A stretch of DNA of 64,000 nucleotides from Phoronis australis (lineage: Eukaryota > Phoronida > Phoronidae), in NCBI GenBank assembly GCA_002633005.1, contig NMRA01000316.1:181581-245580 (forward strand), in the 5' to 3' direction. The notes beneath the pieces were generated by a model. That model saw only the letters and a program-made list of their open reading frames with translations. It did no database searches and was not told where the DNA came from. Below, piece after piece: positions 46,901 to 56,112 of this stretch (its first letter is position 1; every line of letters begins with the position of its first letter). The position numbers were made by a program, and so were the translations under genes.

Positions 46901-49900
46901 TTAACGGACACGCCCCGTATACTGACCTTCAAATAGCCACTTCTAAACTGACGCAAAACGGCTAAAACCGATAAAGAAGTGAAAACGACGAAATAAGATC
47001 AAGTAGGATACTCGTAAACAACCATACATGTATAGGTGAACATTTTTCATTGCATTTGAGCAAGATTAATGAAAGAGCCCCAAACAGCGACATTTGTCGA
47101 ATTTGAATAGAAATAAGAGACTGGGCAAAATGAAGACTACAGTACGCTCAAAGACAAGGGCGTAATGTTATTGGAGAATGGTGAAGGTGAGGGAGATGAT
47201 GATGATGATGATAATTATGATGATGATGATGATGACAATGAAGATGACGATTATGATGATGATGATGATTATGACGATGTTGATGAGAGCTAAGGCGATG
47301 AGGATGGGATGAAGCTGACGACGATGGAGGGGAGAATGATGCTGACGCTAAGAACTAGTGAACAGAGCGGGTGAATGATGACGAAGACAACGTAGTTACG
47401 TAGATAACAATGACGGAGGAAAGAACCGTGCGAAGGATAAGGACTGTTGAGCAGAGAATATGAAAGAACCATGCGAAGGATAAGGACTGTTGAGCAGAGA
47501 ATACGAAAAATTGTGAAGATAACATAGTCACTTTGGGGAAAATGACAAGAAAGATGTCGAAAATAAGATTTAGCCTACGAACGCTGTCGCAAAATAGTGC
47601 CCTTTTAGACAATTTATCAGATACTTAGGTGAGTATAAGGAACGGAAACCAAGCGCGTTTGTAAAAAAAACATCGCCATTACCCCGGCACACCTCCAGCT
47701 TCCATGTGATTTGCCAGGGTGACGTCATTGCTCCAGACATCGTACTGCCATTTTTTCATCCCCATAACACCACAGAGTACGCGGCCGGTGTGGAGTCCAA
47801 CTCTCATGTTCAGAGCGATATCGGTTGCCTCCCGTACAGCTCTGAAAATTCAGAAATGGCTGCCACATCAGTGATTTACTTTGTTGAACATCATTAACAT
47901 TCGTCATTCCCCTATGTACTTTCATTGTGCATTGGCAGATCTCGGATATCGTGAAAAAATTCTTAAGGAGAAATGCCTCCGTTGCCCCCAAAACGGTATG
48001 CCGACGGCATTATTTATCTCGTTGGTGTGGTCCGGAGGCCTCTAAAGCAGCTTGTGCTTTGACCTATATTTGTAGATTCTGGAACCACTTGATTGGCTTT
48101 TCTGGTTTCGCCGGGTCAACAGAAATCCGGCTTACAGACCAATCAGATGATTTAAGACGCTTGACCAGGCGAAACCAATCAAAAGCAACAACTGTTGAAG
48201 ACTTGTTCCAACGGCTCAGAACTGATCAACTTATTCCTTTCACCTAAATCATTGCCTCAATCATATTAGTCCCATAATTTTATATGTAGCCTCAAGCATG
48301 TAGCAATTGCTCAACTCGAAACAGAATCAATTAATAATTTAACTGGGGATTACGTTAAATGCAAGAATGGGCTTGTTGCATCAAGCAACTTCTTTACGCT
48401 GCACCTCATAACTATTTAGGGAACCAAACAAAATGAAGTGCATTTTAAAAGTTTCCATGCTTAGTAATGAGCAAACATATTCCACAGTTCGTGTTATTCT
48501 GTCCACGTGACGCACAAAGGCAAAACCAAGTTACACGGCCAATTAATTCTTAACCCCGTGCGATAAAGGAAACGTGTCGTGTCGTCCATTTAAAAGCGTA
48601 ACCAAGAACAGGTACCTACAGTGGTTCCATTGAATGAAGGCACATGTACCAAACTGGCTCTCAAAATCCGGAGCCCCCCCTAGTGACTATTGTCGAACGA
48701 ATCTCTTACGAAATAGCTTCAATCATGTCCAGACCCATCTCGACACAGCATTTGGCGTGATCAGATCTTTGCTCTGGTAATCCACAGACGCAGTAATAAC
48801 AATCTCCTAGGATCTTGATTCGAAGGCAATGATTGTCCTACCAATGAAGAAAGATATGCTAGCTTAGCGAATAAAAGCAAACCACCACAAGCACGAACTC
48901 GCATTTCCAGATAAAAACATCAAGAGTTTTCGGTGACAATATCATAGCAAACTGAATTCACTGATACGAAAGAGATAGGGACTGACACCTTTTGTAACTT
49001 TCAGAATTACGGTACTTTTAGTATTTTCCGTTACAAATAAAACCCTCGACAAACAAATTTGGCGGTGCCAATCTCAAACTGGCCGCTTGGTGACTTTGCC
49101 CAGGCAAACTTGACCTAGTTTCGAACCAGACTTAATTCCAATTTAGATCTCGAAAATGAGACAGTTTGGTCAGATTGGCATGATGAGCTAAGTTCTTATC
49201 GTCGTCTTAGTCATACCAGTTTAAGTCAAAAAGCATGTTCGTCTGATTTTCACATACTGGTTGACCTTATCCTCTATTTACCAATCAAGTACCAGATTTC
49301 AGATCTTCAAAAGCTAGTAAAGTGTGGGTTCTAGAGTAGCCTATGTACTTAGTTGCAAACCCAGATTCCGTAAGCATTTGTGTTTCGTATACATCTCGAA
49401 AACAAACCGATTTGGTAACATTTTTCGCAACTAAGTTCCGATTTGATTTGCATCCGTATGTCACGATTTAAATCTGTCTCCTATTTTCTCATTTCTATTT
49501 TTTGGAGGCAAATATTAATTCAATTGATGATCGATAATTGCATGTTGTTCTTTTATCCATAATCTTGATGAGATGTCAATGAGAAGAACATTGGCCCTGT
49601 AACCAAAACAATGTCTTTTGCTAGAGTGACAGGAGACAGCAGGTAGGGTGATTTCATATTTTCCCATCATTTATTGCCAGAATAATGGCTCTCACGTTAC
49701 GCCAGCTAAGATTGTGAAAGCGTGATTTATATGTTTACTGCACAGGTTGACCTTACCTTCGATAGACCCGTCATGAGCCAGGTGTCAGATTTACACCACA
49801 TTCAAATTACAATAAAGTCTGGCTTCGAAATTATATTAAACTTCACCAACGGCTCGGCCAGTGATAGATTAGACTCGAAACCAGATTCTGTATTTTAGCA

Positions 49901-52900
49901 TTTGAGTCTGGTCAAGCTGCATTTAGTTGTTGATTGGCCAATTAATGATGTGATAAGACTTATAGGAAGTCGTGTACCCACGTCTGACCATGCAATACAT
50001 GTTTTGATGTTTTGAAGTCTTGAGTAGCGCACCTTGAGTTACAATCCAGACTAAAAACCCACGTGGCTACTATGTCCAGATCCTCACTCTAGTAGAACAA
50101 ACCGACTACTATGTTCGGATCCTCACTCTAGTACAACAAACCGATGTGACTACTATGTTCAGATCCTCACTCTAGTAGAACAAACCCACGTGACTACTAT
50201 GTTCAGATCCTCACTCTAGTACAAAAAACCGATGTGACTACTATGTTCAGATCCTCACTCTAGTAGAACAAAACCCACGTGACTACTATGTTCAGATCCT
50301 CACTCTAGTAGAACAAACCCACGTGACTACTATGTTCAGATCCTCACTCTAGTAGAACAAACCGATGTGACTACTATGTTCAGATCCTCACTCTAGTAGA
50401 ACAAACCGATGTGACTACTATGTTCAGATCCTCACTCTAGTAGAACAAACCGATGTGACTACTATGTTCAGATCCTCACTCTAGTAGAACACATTTCAGT
50501 TACAGTAAAGTGTACATCGTAGCTTATGAAGATCGTAAAGAAAAGAACAAATGTTAAATCTGCATAAACGAAAATCGATGTGAGCCTTTTAGTCACATAA
50601 AATCTGTCTCATAATTTTCCTCAACAATACGGGATTGTTTCATTAGTATATCGTTATCATCAAGAACACAAAAAATAAACAAATCTCAAGAGAATGGTTC
50701 AAACCAGGTTGGAAATATCCAACCTTAAAGTTGCGAATTCGAAGGAGGCGCATGTACGCATTGACTGTGACATGTGTTGCTGAGGAAAATAGAATCCCAT
50801 CACGGTAAGAATAATGTACGTACAATGTAAAATGCTTAATTTGATTTCCGTTATTTTAGCCAGCTAAACAGGGCGAAACAGAGCTTTAAGTAAAGCTTGG
50901 GTTCGAAGACTAACAACATATTAATTTCAAAGATTTAACCCACAACAGGAAACGATCCAAAATCTTGACTGGTGTGCTTGAAATACATCCACTAAACAAC
51001 GCACATTCGCTGTATTGGTTCGTCCCTCAGGCACTGTCTAGTTTCTCAACAAATTGGTTTCCATGGCTGAATTGTTTCGATCATGATTTCTACATAAACG
51101 CTGTGGCGTCAGGCGCAATAATTGCTATTGGAAATAAGTACCTTGGCCTGTCGGTCGAAGCGACCAAACAACTCGTTGAGTATTTTCACTAGGTCCTGTG
51201 CAGTGCATTCCGACGAGAGCTTAGTAAACCCAACGATATCGGCAAAGAGTATTCTGTAAGGTAGAACTGAATAAGTCATCAAAGAACAGCACTTTTGAAG
51301 TACACATGAACACACACCTATCGTATACCATTCATAACTGCTATCATTTTTTGGAACTATCCAAACAGAAGCACAGGGATTTCTCACCACTCATCACAAC
51401 ATAGGAATTACAACGGGTGAACAAAAAAGAGATGTTCAGTTGACATGATAGAGGAATTGATTTGTTTTTTGCCAAAATGCCACCAAATCCCGTGTAATTC
51501 CAATCGTTAACAATGCATAACTTTAGCCCAGTCTCGAAAAAGTCAACTTAACTCTTTTAATGATGAGGCTCAAATTTAAGCAGCATTTCGTCCTTTGGGA
51601 GTGACTTTTTACTCTCATAAAGTCGCTTTCGTAATACCCCTTACCGTGATGGGATTCTATTTTCGTTACGGTCACGAGCATCAAAACCATCGACGACTCA
51701 AGTAAACGCTTCAGAATTTTTTGATGTTCGAAATTCTTTAAACTGCGAATTCGAAAATGGGGCATGTACTCACTGCCTATGACTTGAGTCGACGAGTCAG
51801 TCAACAGTTCAAGATGGGATGAGCGTGGTAATATTTTTAAACGTCAAAGCACTCGGTTAGGAAGCTGGATAGGGCAAAATGTAGCTTTATTCCTTACGTA
51901 ACACAGTCATGTTTTTGTATGTAAATCTTGTGAAATAGGCCCTCGTGTGGTTCTCGCATGTCATGCTTCATCTCCATAGCAACATGATGCGGTAATACGC
52001 TGAGGAGAAGCTGTTCCTGAAATGCATAGTATATACTGTATCATGCGTTATGTGTTGGCATGCAGTTCGTGTGCACTGTCAATTAGACTCCCCAAGTCGG
52101 TTTCGAAAAAAGTGTTTTGGTCTTATGGGCATACGAGTCAAATAGCTCATTGACTACATTGTATATCATTGTGACACGTTCCATTGCATAACAACCAGAT
52201 AATATTGTACAAGGCACCAAGACTTACCTGACAGCTAAAAGTGAATGATATGCGAGAACAAAGTTGGTCCATGCCAGATCAAATAGATACATATGTCCGC
52301 TACACGACAGCAGAGGTCAGATAGGGGAGATACGCAGCCGCACCAGGGCAATAGGGTGCGCTTAAGAAAGAAAACTGTGCAGTGGCAGACCCGAACCGCG
52401 TGCGCACAGGGAGATCGGGGTGCCTTGTTGTTTAAAACAATAAAAGCCCCTTTGATTGCCAAATTGTAGTTCATTATACAGAGTGTCCCAAACGTAATAC
52501 CAGTCTGATTTGAAATCCAGGTCACATATTCTCATAACGTATTATTATTATTCTCATCGTAAAACGATCAGTATATCTCATGCGCATTCTAGAAAATGTA
52601 TAGATACGTGTACCTACTTGTATAAAAGTGTTTAACTGTGGTTTTGGCGACTTTTCAGTTCTGTGAACTGTTACTGCAATGACGGTCGATTTGGGGACTG
52701 TGCGAAACCTGGATTCTGAATAAGCTATGACGGGCAAATTCCCACGTTGATTTACATTACAAATGTGTAATATCACGTAGTAAGCAAATGTTTCTAAACC
52801 ACTTACTGGCATATTGTACTGGGTCCCAAAAATCACGCGCCTGTGAACATAGTTGGAGTGAAATTTTCTTACAAAGAAAATTCTTTGTTCATCTATTCCA

Positions 52901-54784
52901 AATCAATACCAGATCAGTTGTGCAAACATTCCCAACCTGTTGGGTGCCATATCCAAATATCGAAGCATCAAGTCAAAACTTTTTGCCGTAAGGTTAGGAG
53001 GAGCTTACAGAGAAGTCAATGTTCTAAGAGCAACGCTACATGAGATAAACGCGATGTTTTAAAGAGTTCCCACCATGCATTTTCTTAGTTTTTGAAGTTT
53101 CATTTACTAGCTAATATGAAATGAGTACCATAAAATCTAACTAAATAAGCAATTTTTATGCCAAATAGACACATTTTTAATTGCGAAGAAAATTTAGTTA
53201 TTTCCAAATTTCCCGCCAAATGACGTAAAGGCTGGAAGACGTTTTAATTGGTCATTTGACAATAAATTGCAATGGCGGAACACAGCAGACCAGAAGACGA
53301 GGACGATTGTGAGCGAGGACTGGATAATTATTATGCAAACAGAGAAGAGAGATGATATGGGCATTACTCAAGTACTTGAAGAGTCAGAAAATGAATTGAT
53401 TTCCCACTTTGCGAACTTTTCTCGGCTTTGAGGCCGTATGAACTTGACCCACTTGCACGAGAAATGCTGCAGACATAATGTGAGCCACAGCCAACTGAAC
53501 CAAGGGGTGGTCAATTTTTACAAAATAAACCCCGACAAAGGCCACAGTAAACCTGGGTTTCACTATTGCCATGATGAAATGAGTCCACGGTCTAAACACA
53601 ATGCACAAGCCTACGTGTCGTAGCACTCGATCTGGGCCAGGTATTCATTGGCCCTAGAATGGAAGCAGTCTGTTTCATATTTATAAAATTTGCAAATACA
53701 CTTACAAGGTGGCGAGTCCGTCATCGTAACGCCGTTTTTTGTTAGGTCGAAACACGATTCCTCGAAATGTGCCGAACAAAGTGCGGCTCCCGCTGAATAG
53801 CATGCTCCACACTAACATTCCAAACTTCAGTGAGGCGGACAAATCGATGTCATTTCTGCGCAACCTTCACGTATTTAGGAAATTAGAACACAAAGGCGTT
53901 CTCAGTCAAGTTGCTTGTCTGTTAGCAACAGGTACACTAAAGGCCATTAAGTTTGTTAAGATGCATTATAAAAAAATGCTTTCTGAGACACAGAGTCATG
54001 GTAGGAACTCTTTAAATACTATTCCGAGCGGGGCAGATATACCTAATGTAATTAGTTTTAACGGTTTAAACAGTTTCGAAGCAGACATCATAAGAGTGAT
54101 AATCGTCTCCACACATAAGTCTTTTTACAACCTATTGGCAAATGAAGCAAAGTTCCTCGCATGTTTTCACAAAGAAATGGCAAAAAATCGTTTTGGATGA
54201 CAATGCTTAAAATTCATGAAAATTGTTATCTTTCGTATACTCGATGAGACGAGATGAATTCAAAAATAATTTTAATTATTTTCATGAATATGCATTTGCC
54301 CGACCAATATGCTACTACACTCACGCTGTAGTGACAATACTTTTGGGACTCTCTGTTCAGTTAATTAGAAATACAAGTGCAGCATCAGATAGAGTGCATA
54401 CAGTGTACGAATACGAAAATGGAAGGTCCATTACGTAGTCTATTGAGTATTTACACTCATGTTTAATAAGAAATAAAATATTACGTTAAGCGATTCGTAC
54501 ATAGTTTCAATGAGAATACTGCCAACCATCGATTATCGAAAACAAATATCAAGGCCTTCGTTTAGTCCGAAGCCCATGGTCTCGTTTGTATTTTTTAACC
54601 TCTTGATGCTAATCTGATATGAACACAGACTTACTAGTTTTTCATTCTCGTCCTCAATGTCAAGTCGAGCAGATATGCAATTCTTTGTATCCCTGAATGC
54701 CTTTCGTTGCGCTTTCTCTGTTAAGTGGTGGATGAAAATGCCCGTGATGTTGGAAGTAAGTAATATCAAAGCGTTCGCCAACAG
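31445..54784 (-). CDS. ADCY1-like: Ca2+/calmodulin-type adenylyl cyclase, ADCY1/rutabaga-like (5' exon missing)
   Basis: Membrane enzyme making cAMP from ATP. Twenty-two exons read in consistent phase and sum to 5751 nt (1916 aa plus stop). Numbering from the first visible codon: end of membrane bundle 1 (1-20), C1a about 60-262, C1b about 263-400, bundle 2 about 410-597, C2 about 640-865, tail 866-1916. C1 has both metal-binding Asp (D95 in [11 protein letters not shown]139 in LGDCYYC). C2 has FASIPNF in place of the Asp motif, KIKTIGS, the adenine Asp (QYDIWG), the catalytic Asn and Arg (NTVNVASR) and VKGKGEM. C1b contains [20 protein letters not shown], matching the ADCY1 calmodulin helix including the key Phe-Lys. 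Gene order, exon lengths and motifs favour ADCY1 over other classes. Mammalian ADCY1 is about 1119 aa; the long tail recalls insect rutabaga. The N-terminal exon (about 200 residues) is not in view. Confidence 0.95.
32460..35083 (-). CDS. ADCY1-like: Cyclase giant tail exon (2624 bp)
   Basis: One uninterrupted frame of 874 codons, Ser/Pro/Gln/Lys-rich and without a known domain. The acceptor TTCTTTGCAG leaves two bases that complete the Val codon opened by the previous exon (then [10 protein letters not shown]). The donor is CAG|GTGAGT. The frame holds repeated basic-x-x-Ser sites ([47 protein letters not shown]) that fit PKA or 14-3-3 type motifs. It is cytosolic after C2 and probably regulatory. 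Confidence 0.92.
35722..36082. mobile_element. Element B, copy 2 (cyclase intron)
   Basis: The right end TTTCGAGTAAAAAGATTAAA plus CCCCGGGTC matches the element B terminus. The interior shares ACGAACTCAAGATAAGTG and CCAAAATTATTTCGGGTT-like words with 17583-17964. The left end is degraded. Confidence 0.65.
37162..37321 (-). CDS. ADCY1-like: Cyclase exon: end of C2
   Basis: 53 codons plus one base. [20 protein letters not shown] then [15 protein letters not shown], the final strands of C2. The donor AATG|GTAAAA gives phase 1, matching the next exon. Reading through would stop after KTFTVAS, a possible short isoform. Confidence 0.93.
37668..37792 (-). CDS. ADCY1-like: Cyclase exon: C2 catalytic core
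   Basis: [20 protein letters not shown] then [20 protein letters not shown]. Contains the adenine-binding Asp and the catalytic Asn/Arg pair. The VNVGPVV form is ADCY1-like; other classes tend to have xNHGPVV. Confidence 0.97.
38137..38254 (-). CDS. ADCY1-like: Cyclase exon: C2 helix and LRVG strand
   Basis: [20 protein letters not shown] through NNFQLRV plus one base of Gly. The acceptor is TATTTTAAG and the donor GTAAGT, phase 1. Confidence 0.92.
38391..38489 (-). CDS. ADCY1-like: Cyclase exon: C2 [10 protein letters not shown] segment
   Basis: 33 codons, [20 protein letters not shown] then [13 protein letters not shown], with the Lys that contacts substrate in class III cyclases. Phase 0 at both ends. 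Confidence 0.95.
39202..39348 (-). CDS. ADCY1-like: Cyclase exon: start of C2
   Basis: 49 codons including [20 protein letters not shown] and [16 protein letters not shown]2 lacks the metal Asp, as expected for the second cyclase domain. The acceptor is CTTTACAG. Confidence 0.95.
40071..40190 (-). CDS. ADCY1-like: Cyclase exon: linker helix before C2
   Basis: 40 codons, [20 protein letters not shown] then [20 protein letters not shown], the conserved NLLPxHVAxHFL element. Phase 0 at both ends. Confidence 0.95.
40737..40857 (-). CDS. ADCY1-like: Cyclase exon: last membrane helix
   Basis: Forty codons plus one base: [20 protein letters not shown] then [13 protein letters not shown], the TM12 and RLDFLW junction typical of membrane cyclases. 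Acceptor TTTTTGCAG. Confidence 0.94.
40909..41000. repeat. 46-bp tandem duplication
   Basis: TTTCAAGTTACTTCCTGTTG through GACTTTCCCA occurs twice back to back with no mismatch seen, 52 bp from the TM12 exon acceptor. Recent duplication in an intron. Confidence 0.9.
41759..42012 (-). CDS. ADCY1-like: Cyclase exon: extracellular loop and TM10-11
   Basis: 84 codons plus two bases. A short loop with two Cys (FTCKDG, LKCVF) precedes [20 protein letters not shown] and [20 protein letters not shown]. The acceptor is ATTTTCCAG and the donor GTAAGT. No N-glycosylation sequon is seen. Confidence 0.92.
42164..42535. mobile_element. Element B, copy 3 (cyclase intron)
   Basis: Left end GGGCCTGGGGTCTAATC, right end inverted GGTCCCAGGGTCTGCGA. 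The interior shares CTACTTTTGGGCGAACTCAA and CAAAAATAATTTCGAGTTCG with copy 1. A further right-end fragment lies near 43540-43605. Confidence 0.7.
42921..43016 (-). CDS. ADCY1-like: Cyclase exon: membrane helix of bundle 2
   Basis: 32 codons, [20 protein letters not shown] then [12 protein letters not shown]. Phase 0 at both ends. Acceptor TTTCAG, donor GTAAGC. Confidence 0.9.
43660..43744 (-). CDS. ADCY1-like: Cyclase exon: membrane helix of bundle 2
   Basis: 28 codons plus one base, [20 protein letters not shown] then IILSIKLK, almost wholly hydrophobic (TM8). Acceptor GAATTTCAG, donor GTAAGG. Confidence 0.92.
43965..44062 (-). CDS. ADCY1-like: Cyclase exon: TM7
   Basis: [20 protein letters not shown] then [12 protein letters not shown] plus two bases of Arg. 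The YQxLQD opening matches the start of bundle 2 in ADCY1. Acceptor TATTTTAG, donor GTAAAT. Confidence 0.93.
44517..44655 (-). CDS. ADCY1-like: Cyclase exon: end of C1b
   Basis: [20 protein letters not shown] then [18 protein letters not shown]. The RVNxYI...ARxxxxE...NFFTLxF order matches ADCY1 just before TM7. Acceptor ATTTTTAG, donor GTAAGC. Confidence 0.94.
44904..44944 (-). CDS. ADCY1-like: Cyclase micro-exon (41 bp) in C1b
   Basis: Thirteen codons plus two bases, [13 protein letters not shown], with acceptor TTTTTTGCAG and donor AG|GTAATG. Without it the flanking exons (phase 0 out, phase 2 in) cannot be joined in frame, so it is required. Basic and directly after the calmodulin exon. 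Confidence 0.85.
45374..45580 (-). CDS. ADCY1-like: Cyclase exon: C1b calmodulin-binding helix
   Basis: 69 codons. [20 protein letters not shown] then [11 protein letters not shown] aligns with the C1b segment that binds Ca2+/calmodulin in ADCY1; the Phe-Lys pair is kept. The donor was placed at AGATTC|GTGAGT because it restores phase; an earlier GTGTTA is weaker. Acceptor TTTTCAG. Confidence 0.93.
46301..46442 (-). CDS. ADCY1-like: Cyclase exon: end of C1a
   Basis: [20 protein letters not shown] then [20 protein letters not shown], the closing strands of C1a. Acceptor GGTTTCAG, donor GTACAC. Confidence 0.96.
46540..46680. repeat. ACATGTA/ATATAC simple-sequence cluster
   Basis: Dense overlapping TACATGTA, CATGTATA and ATATACATAT words in a cyclase intron. 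Similar clusters occur at 22190, 29595 and 29640. Confidence 0.6.
47195..47285. repeat. GAT microsatellite
   Basis: Runs of GATGATGATGATG interrupted by ATTATG, GACAATG and GACGATT, in a cyclase intron. Confidence 0.9.
47420..47505. repeat. 43-bp tandem duplication
   Basis: AAAGAACCGTGCGAAGGATA through GCAGAGAATA is repeated from 47463 with two or three changes. Intronic. Confidence 0.88.
47683..47841 (-). CDS. ADCY1-like: Cyclase exon: C1a middle
   Basis: [20 protein letters not shown] then [20 protein letters not shown] and [12 protein letters not shown]. Contains the C1 WQYDVW and N-D-V-x-x-A-N motifs. Acceptor ATTTTCAG, donor GTAATG, phase 2. Confidence 0.97.
48710..48837 (-). CDS. ADCY1-like: Cyclase exon: C1a LGDCYYC
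   Basis: [20 protein letters not shown] then [20 protein letters not shown]. Carries the second metal-binding Asp (GD). Acceptor CATTGGTAG, donor GTAAGA. Confidence 0.97.
48850..50050. other. Cyclase intron, nothing recognised
   Basis: No coding segment or recognisable element between the C1a exons here until the minisatellite at 50058. Confidence 0.4.
50058..50492. repeat. Minisatellite, about 44 bp x 10
   Basis: Ten copies of GACTACTATGTTCAGATCCT then CACTCTAGTAGAACAAACCG. Two linker variants alternate irregularly (CCCACGTGA versus CCGATGTGA). Copies are very similar, so recent. Intronic in the cyclase. Confidence 0.95.
51142..51253 (-). CDS. ADCY1-like: Cyclase exon: C1a first metal site
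   Basis: [20 protein letters not shown] then [17 protein letters not shown]. First catalytic Asp in FADIVGF; the [20 protein letters not shown] run is ADCY1-like. Acceptor ACCTTACAG, donor GTACTT. Confidence 0.97.
51898..52016 (-). CDS. ADCY1-like: Cyclase exon: start of C1a
   Basis: [20 protein letters not shown] then [15 protein letters not shown] plus two bases. LLLSVLPxxVAMEMK and FHKIYIQxHD are the conserved entry to C1a. Acceptor GCATTTCAG, donor GTAAGG. Confidence 0.96.
53273..54200 (+). CDS. Unassigned open segments inside cyclase intron 2 (opposite strand)
   Basis: I do not recognise the product. An ATG at 53273 opens [20 protein letters not shown] and stops after AANREER-like residues; a second frame ([20 protein letters not shown]) overlaps it. 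After several stops, a frame open from about 53739 to 54200 reads [20 protein letters not shown] onward for about 150 codons and lacks an initiating ATG but has a TTTTTTGTTAG acceptor in front. The pattern suggests a decayed gene or transposon copy with frame changes rather than a working gene. Confidence 0.3.
54635..54784 (-). CDS. ADCY1-like: Cyclase first visible exon (last helix of bundle 1)
   Basis: Fifty codons, [20 protein letters not shown] then [20 protein letters not shown] and [10 protein letters not shown]. This is the 150-bp exon that follows exon 1 in mammalian ADCY1. Acceptor TTTTGTTCCAG, donor GTAAGT. Confidence 0.95.
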
Positions 54785-56034
54785 CTGGAACAAAAGACAC
54801 TCAGTCAATATATTTACATCGTTTAGTGCTGTGGTAGAGCAAGGCATATGTGCATACTGTAGTTGGTTACTGTTCAACGCGCAAAAAGTTACGTTATATA
54901 ATTATACGAGTAGATTTAGAATTATCTGGATAATTTCGTTTACTGCAAAGCTTCCTCACTTAGCGTCGCTGCTACATGTATCATTTTGTAAATATATTGT
55001 GGGACTGCTGTCCATTTAGTTTGAAAGACAACACGGTCTTACTTAGATCCACTCCGTCCCCGCATGTACAGATACGGTATTTCAGCCGAAAAAGCATGAT
55101 ACCATATTCAAATATCAGGCATTAAAATCAACGACAAGCGACAATCTCTGCTTTTGATAACTTCTGCTTCCCTCACTTGTACATACTAAATAGCCAATTG
55201 GCCGAATTATTTCCGAGTGCACTCGCGGAAAGTCGATTCCACAATACATGTATGTTATTTGACCCTTTAGATTGCTTGTTGGCACTGAACAGTTAGGCTG
55301 CGGCCGACGTGGCCAACTTGCCTTCCCAAAATCTTAAAATCTATGGGTTGGGCAAGGTTGGGGGCAGTTTTTAGGTAGACATTCCACGAAGACTAGATGA
55401 ATGTGGTTTGCTTGCATTTGTGAACATATTGAGATTGAGAAAGGTCGGATGTAGCTGCCCTCTTCTTTTATGGAGATGACGGCCCTGTTGCACTTGCGCA
55501 TTGCTGGGCAGCGAATGAAAAATTGGCTCTCAAGCAAGCCAGAATTTCAAAATAAAACTAGTTGGTCGACGGTACTTTTTACTCACATTTTTGGAATTAT
55601 TAGGAAATTTGCTTTCAGAATCTAATGCTGACTTATATCTTGCATTTGGGAGGGACGTGGTGGTTTTGGGGCGAACAGTGTCAACTTTGTGTTCGTTGCC
55701 CCTTTTTTCTTGGCCTACCTTGCTTTTCAGTAGGAGTGAAAGGGACAAAAATACACAATAAAGTTTCTTTCCTCATCTTTAGGGCTTTTGATGTGAAATG
55801 ACTGAAAGCAGGCCATTCTTTGCATACGGTTTTCGCCAGAGTGAAGAATATGTGACAAATACAATGATGTGTGTTTTGCTGGGCAAAAACTCAGTGAGAA
55901 GTGCATAGTGCACCCTTTAGGACCTGACACAGCGCACCCTCGACTCCCGCAGGACGGGGTAGTCGATTATTTTAGGTCGTGCGCCGACGTCATATTAGGA
56001 CATCCACCCTTCTCTTTGATCAGCAAGACGAAAC

Positions 56035-56112
56035 CCTCGCTGGTTCCCTGCGTGCCGCTAGGTGGGGCGGTAACCGTGCTGGCTGGGCTAAGCACGCAGG
56101 GAACCAGCGAGG
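56035..56112. repeat. Perfect 21-bp inverted repeat with 36-bp spacer
   Basis: CCTCGCTGGTTCCCTGCGTG plus C at 56035-56055 is exactly inverted at 56092-56112. The flank GACGAAACC is repeated in direct orientation on both sides. Strong hairpin, possibly the remains of a small foldback element. Confidence 0.85.

Noticed and set aside
50058-50492. CRISPR-like array of regular repeats
   Set aside because: The units are contiguous 44-bp tandem copies without unique spacers, inside an intron of an animal gene.
54657-55019. 120-residue plus-strand frame
   Set aside because: Shadow of the minus-strand cyclase exon at 54635-54784.
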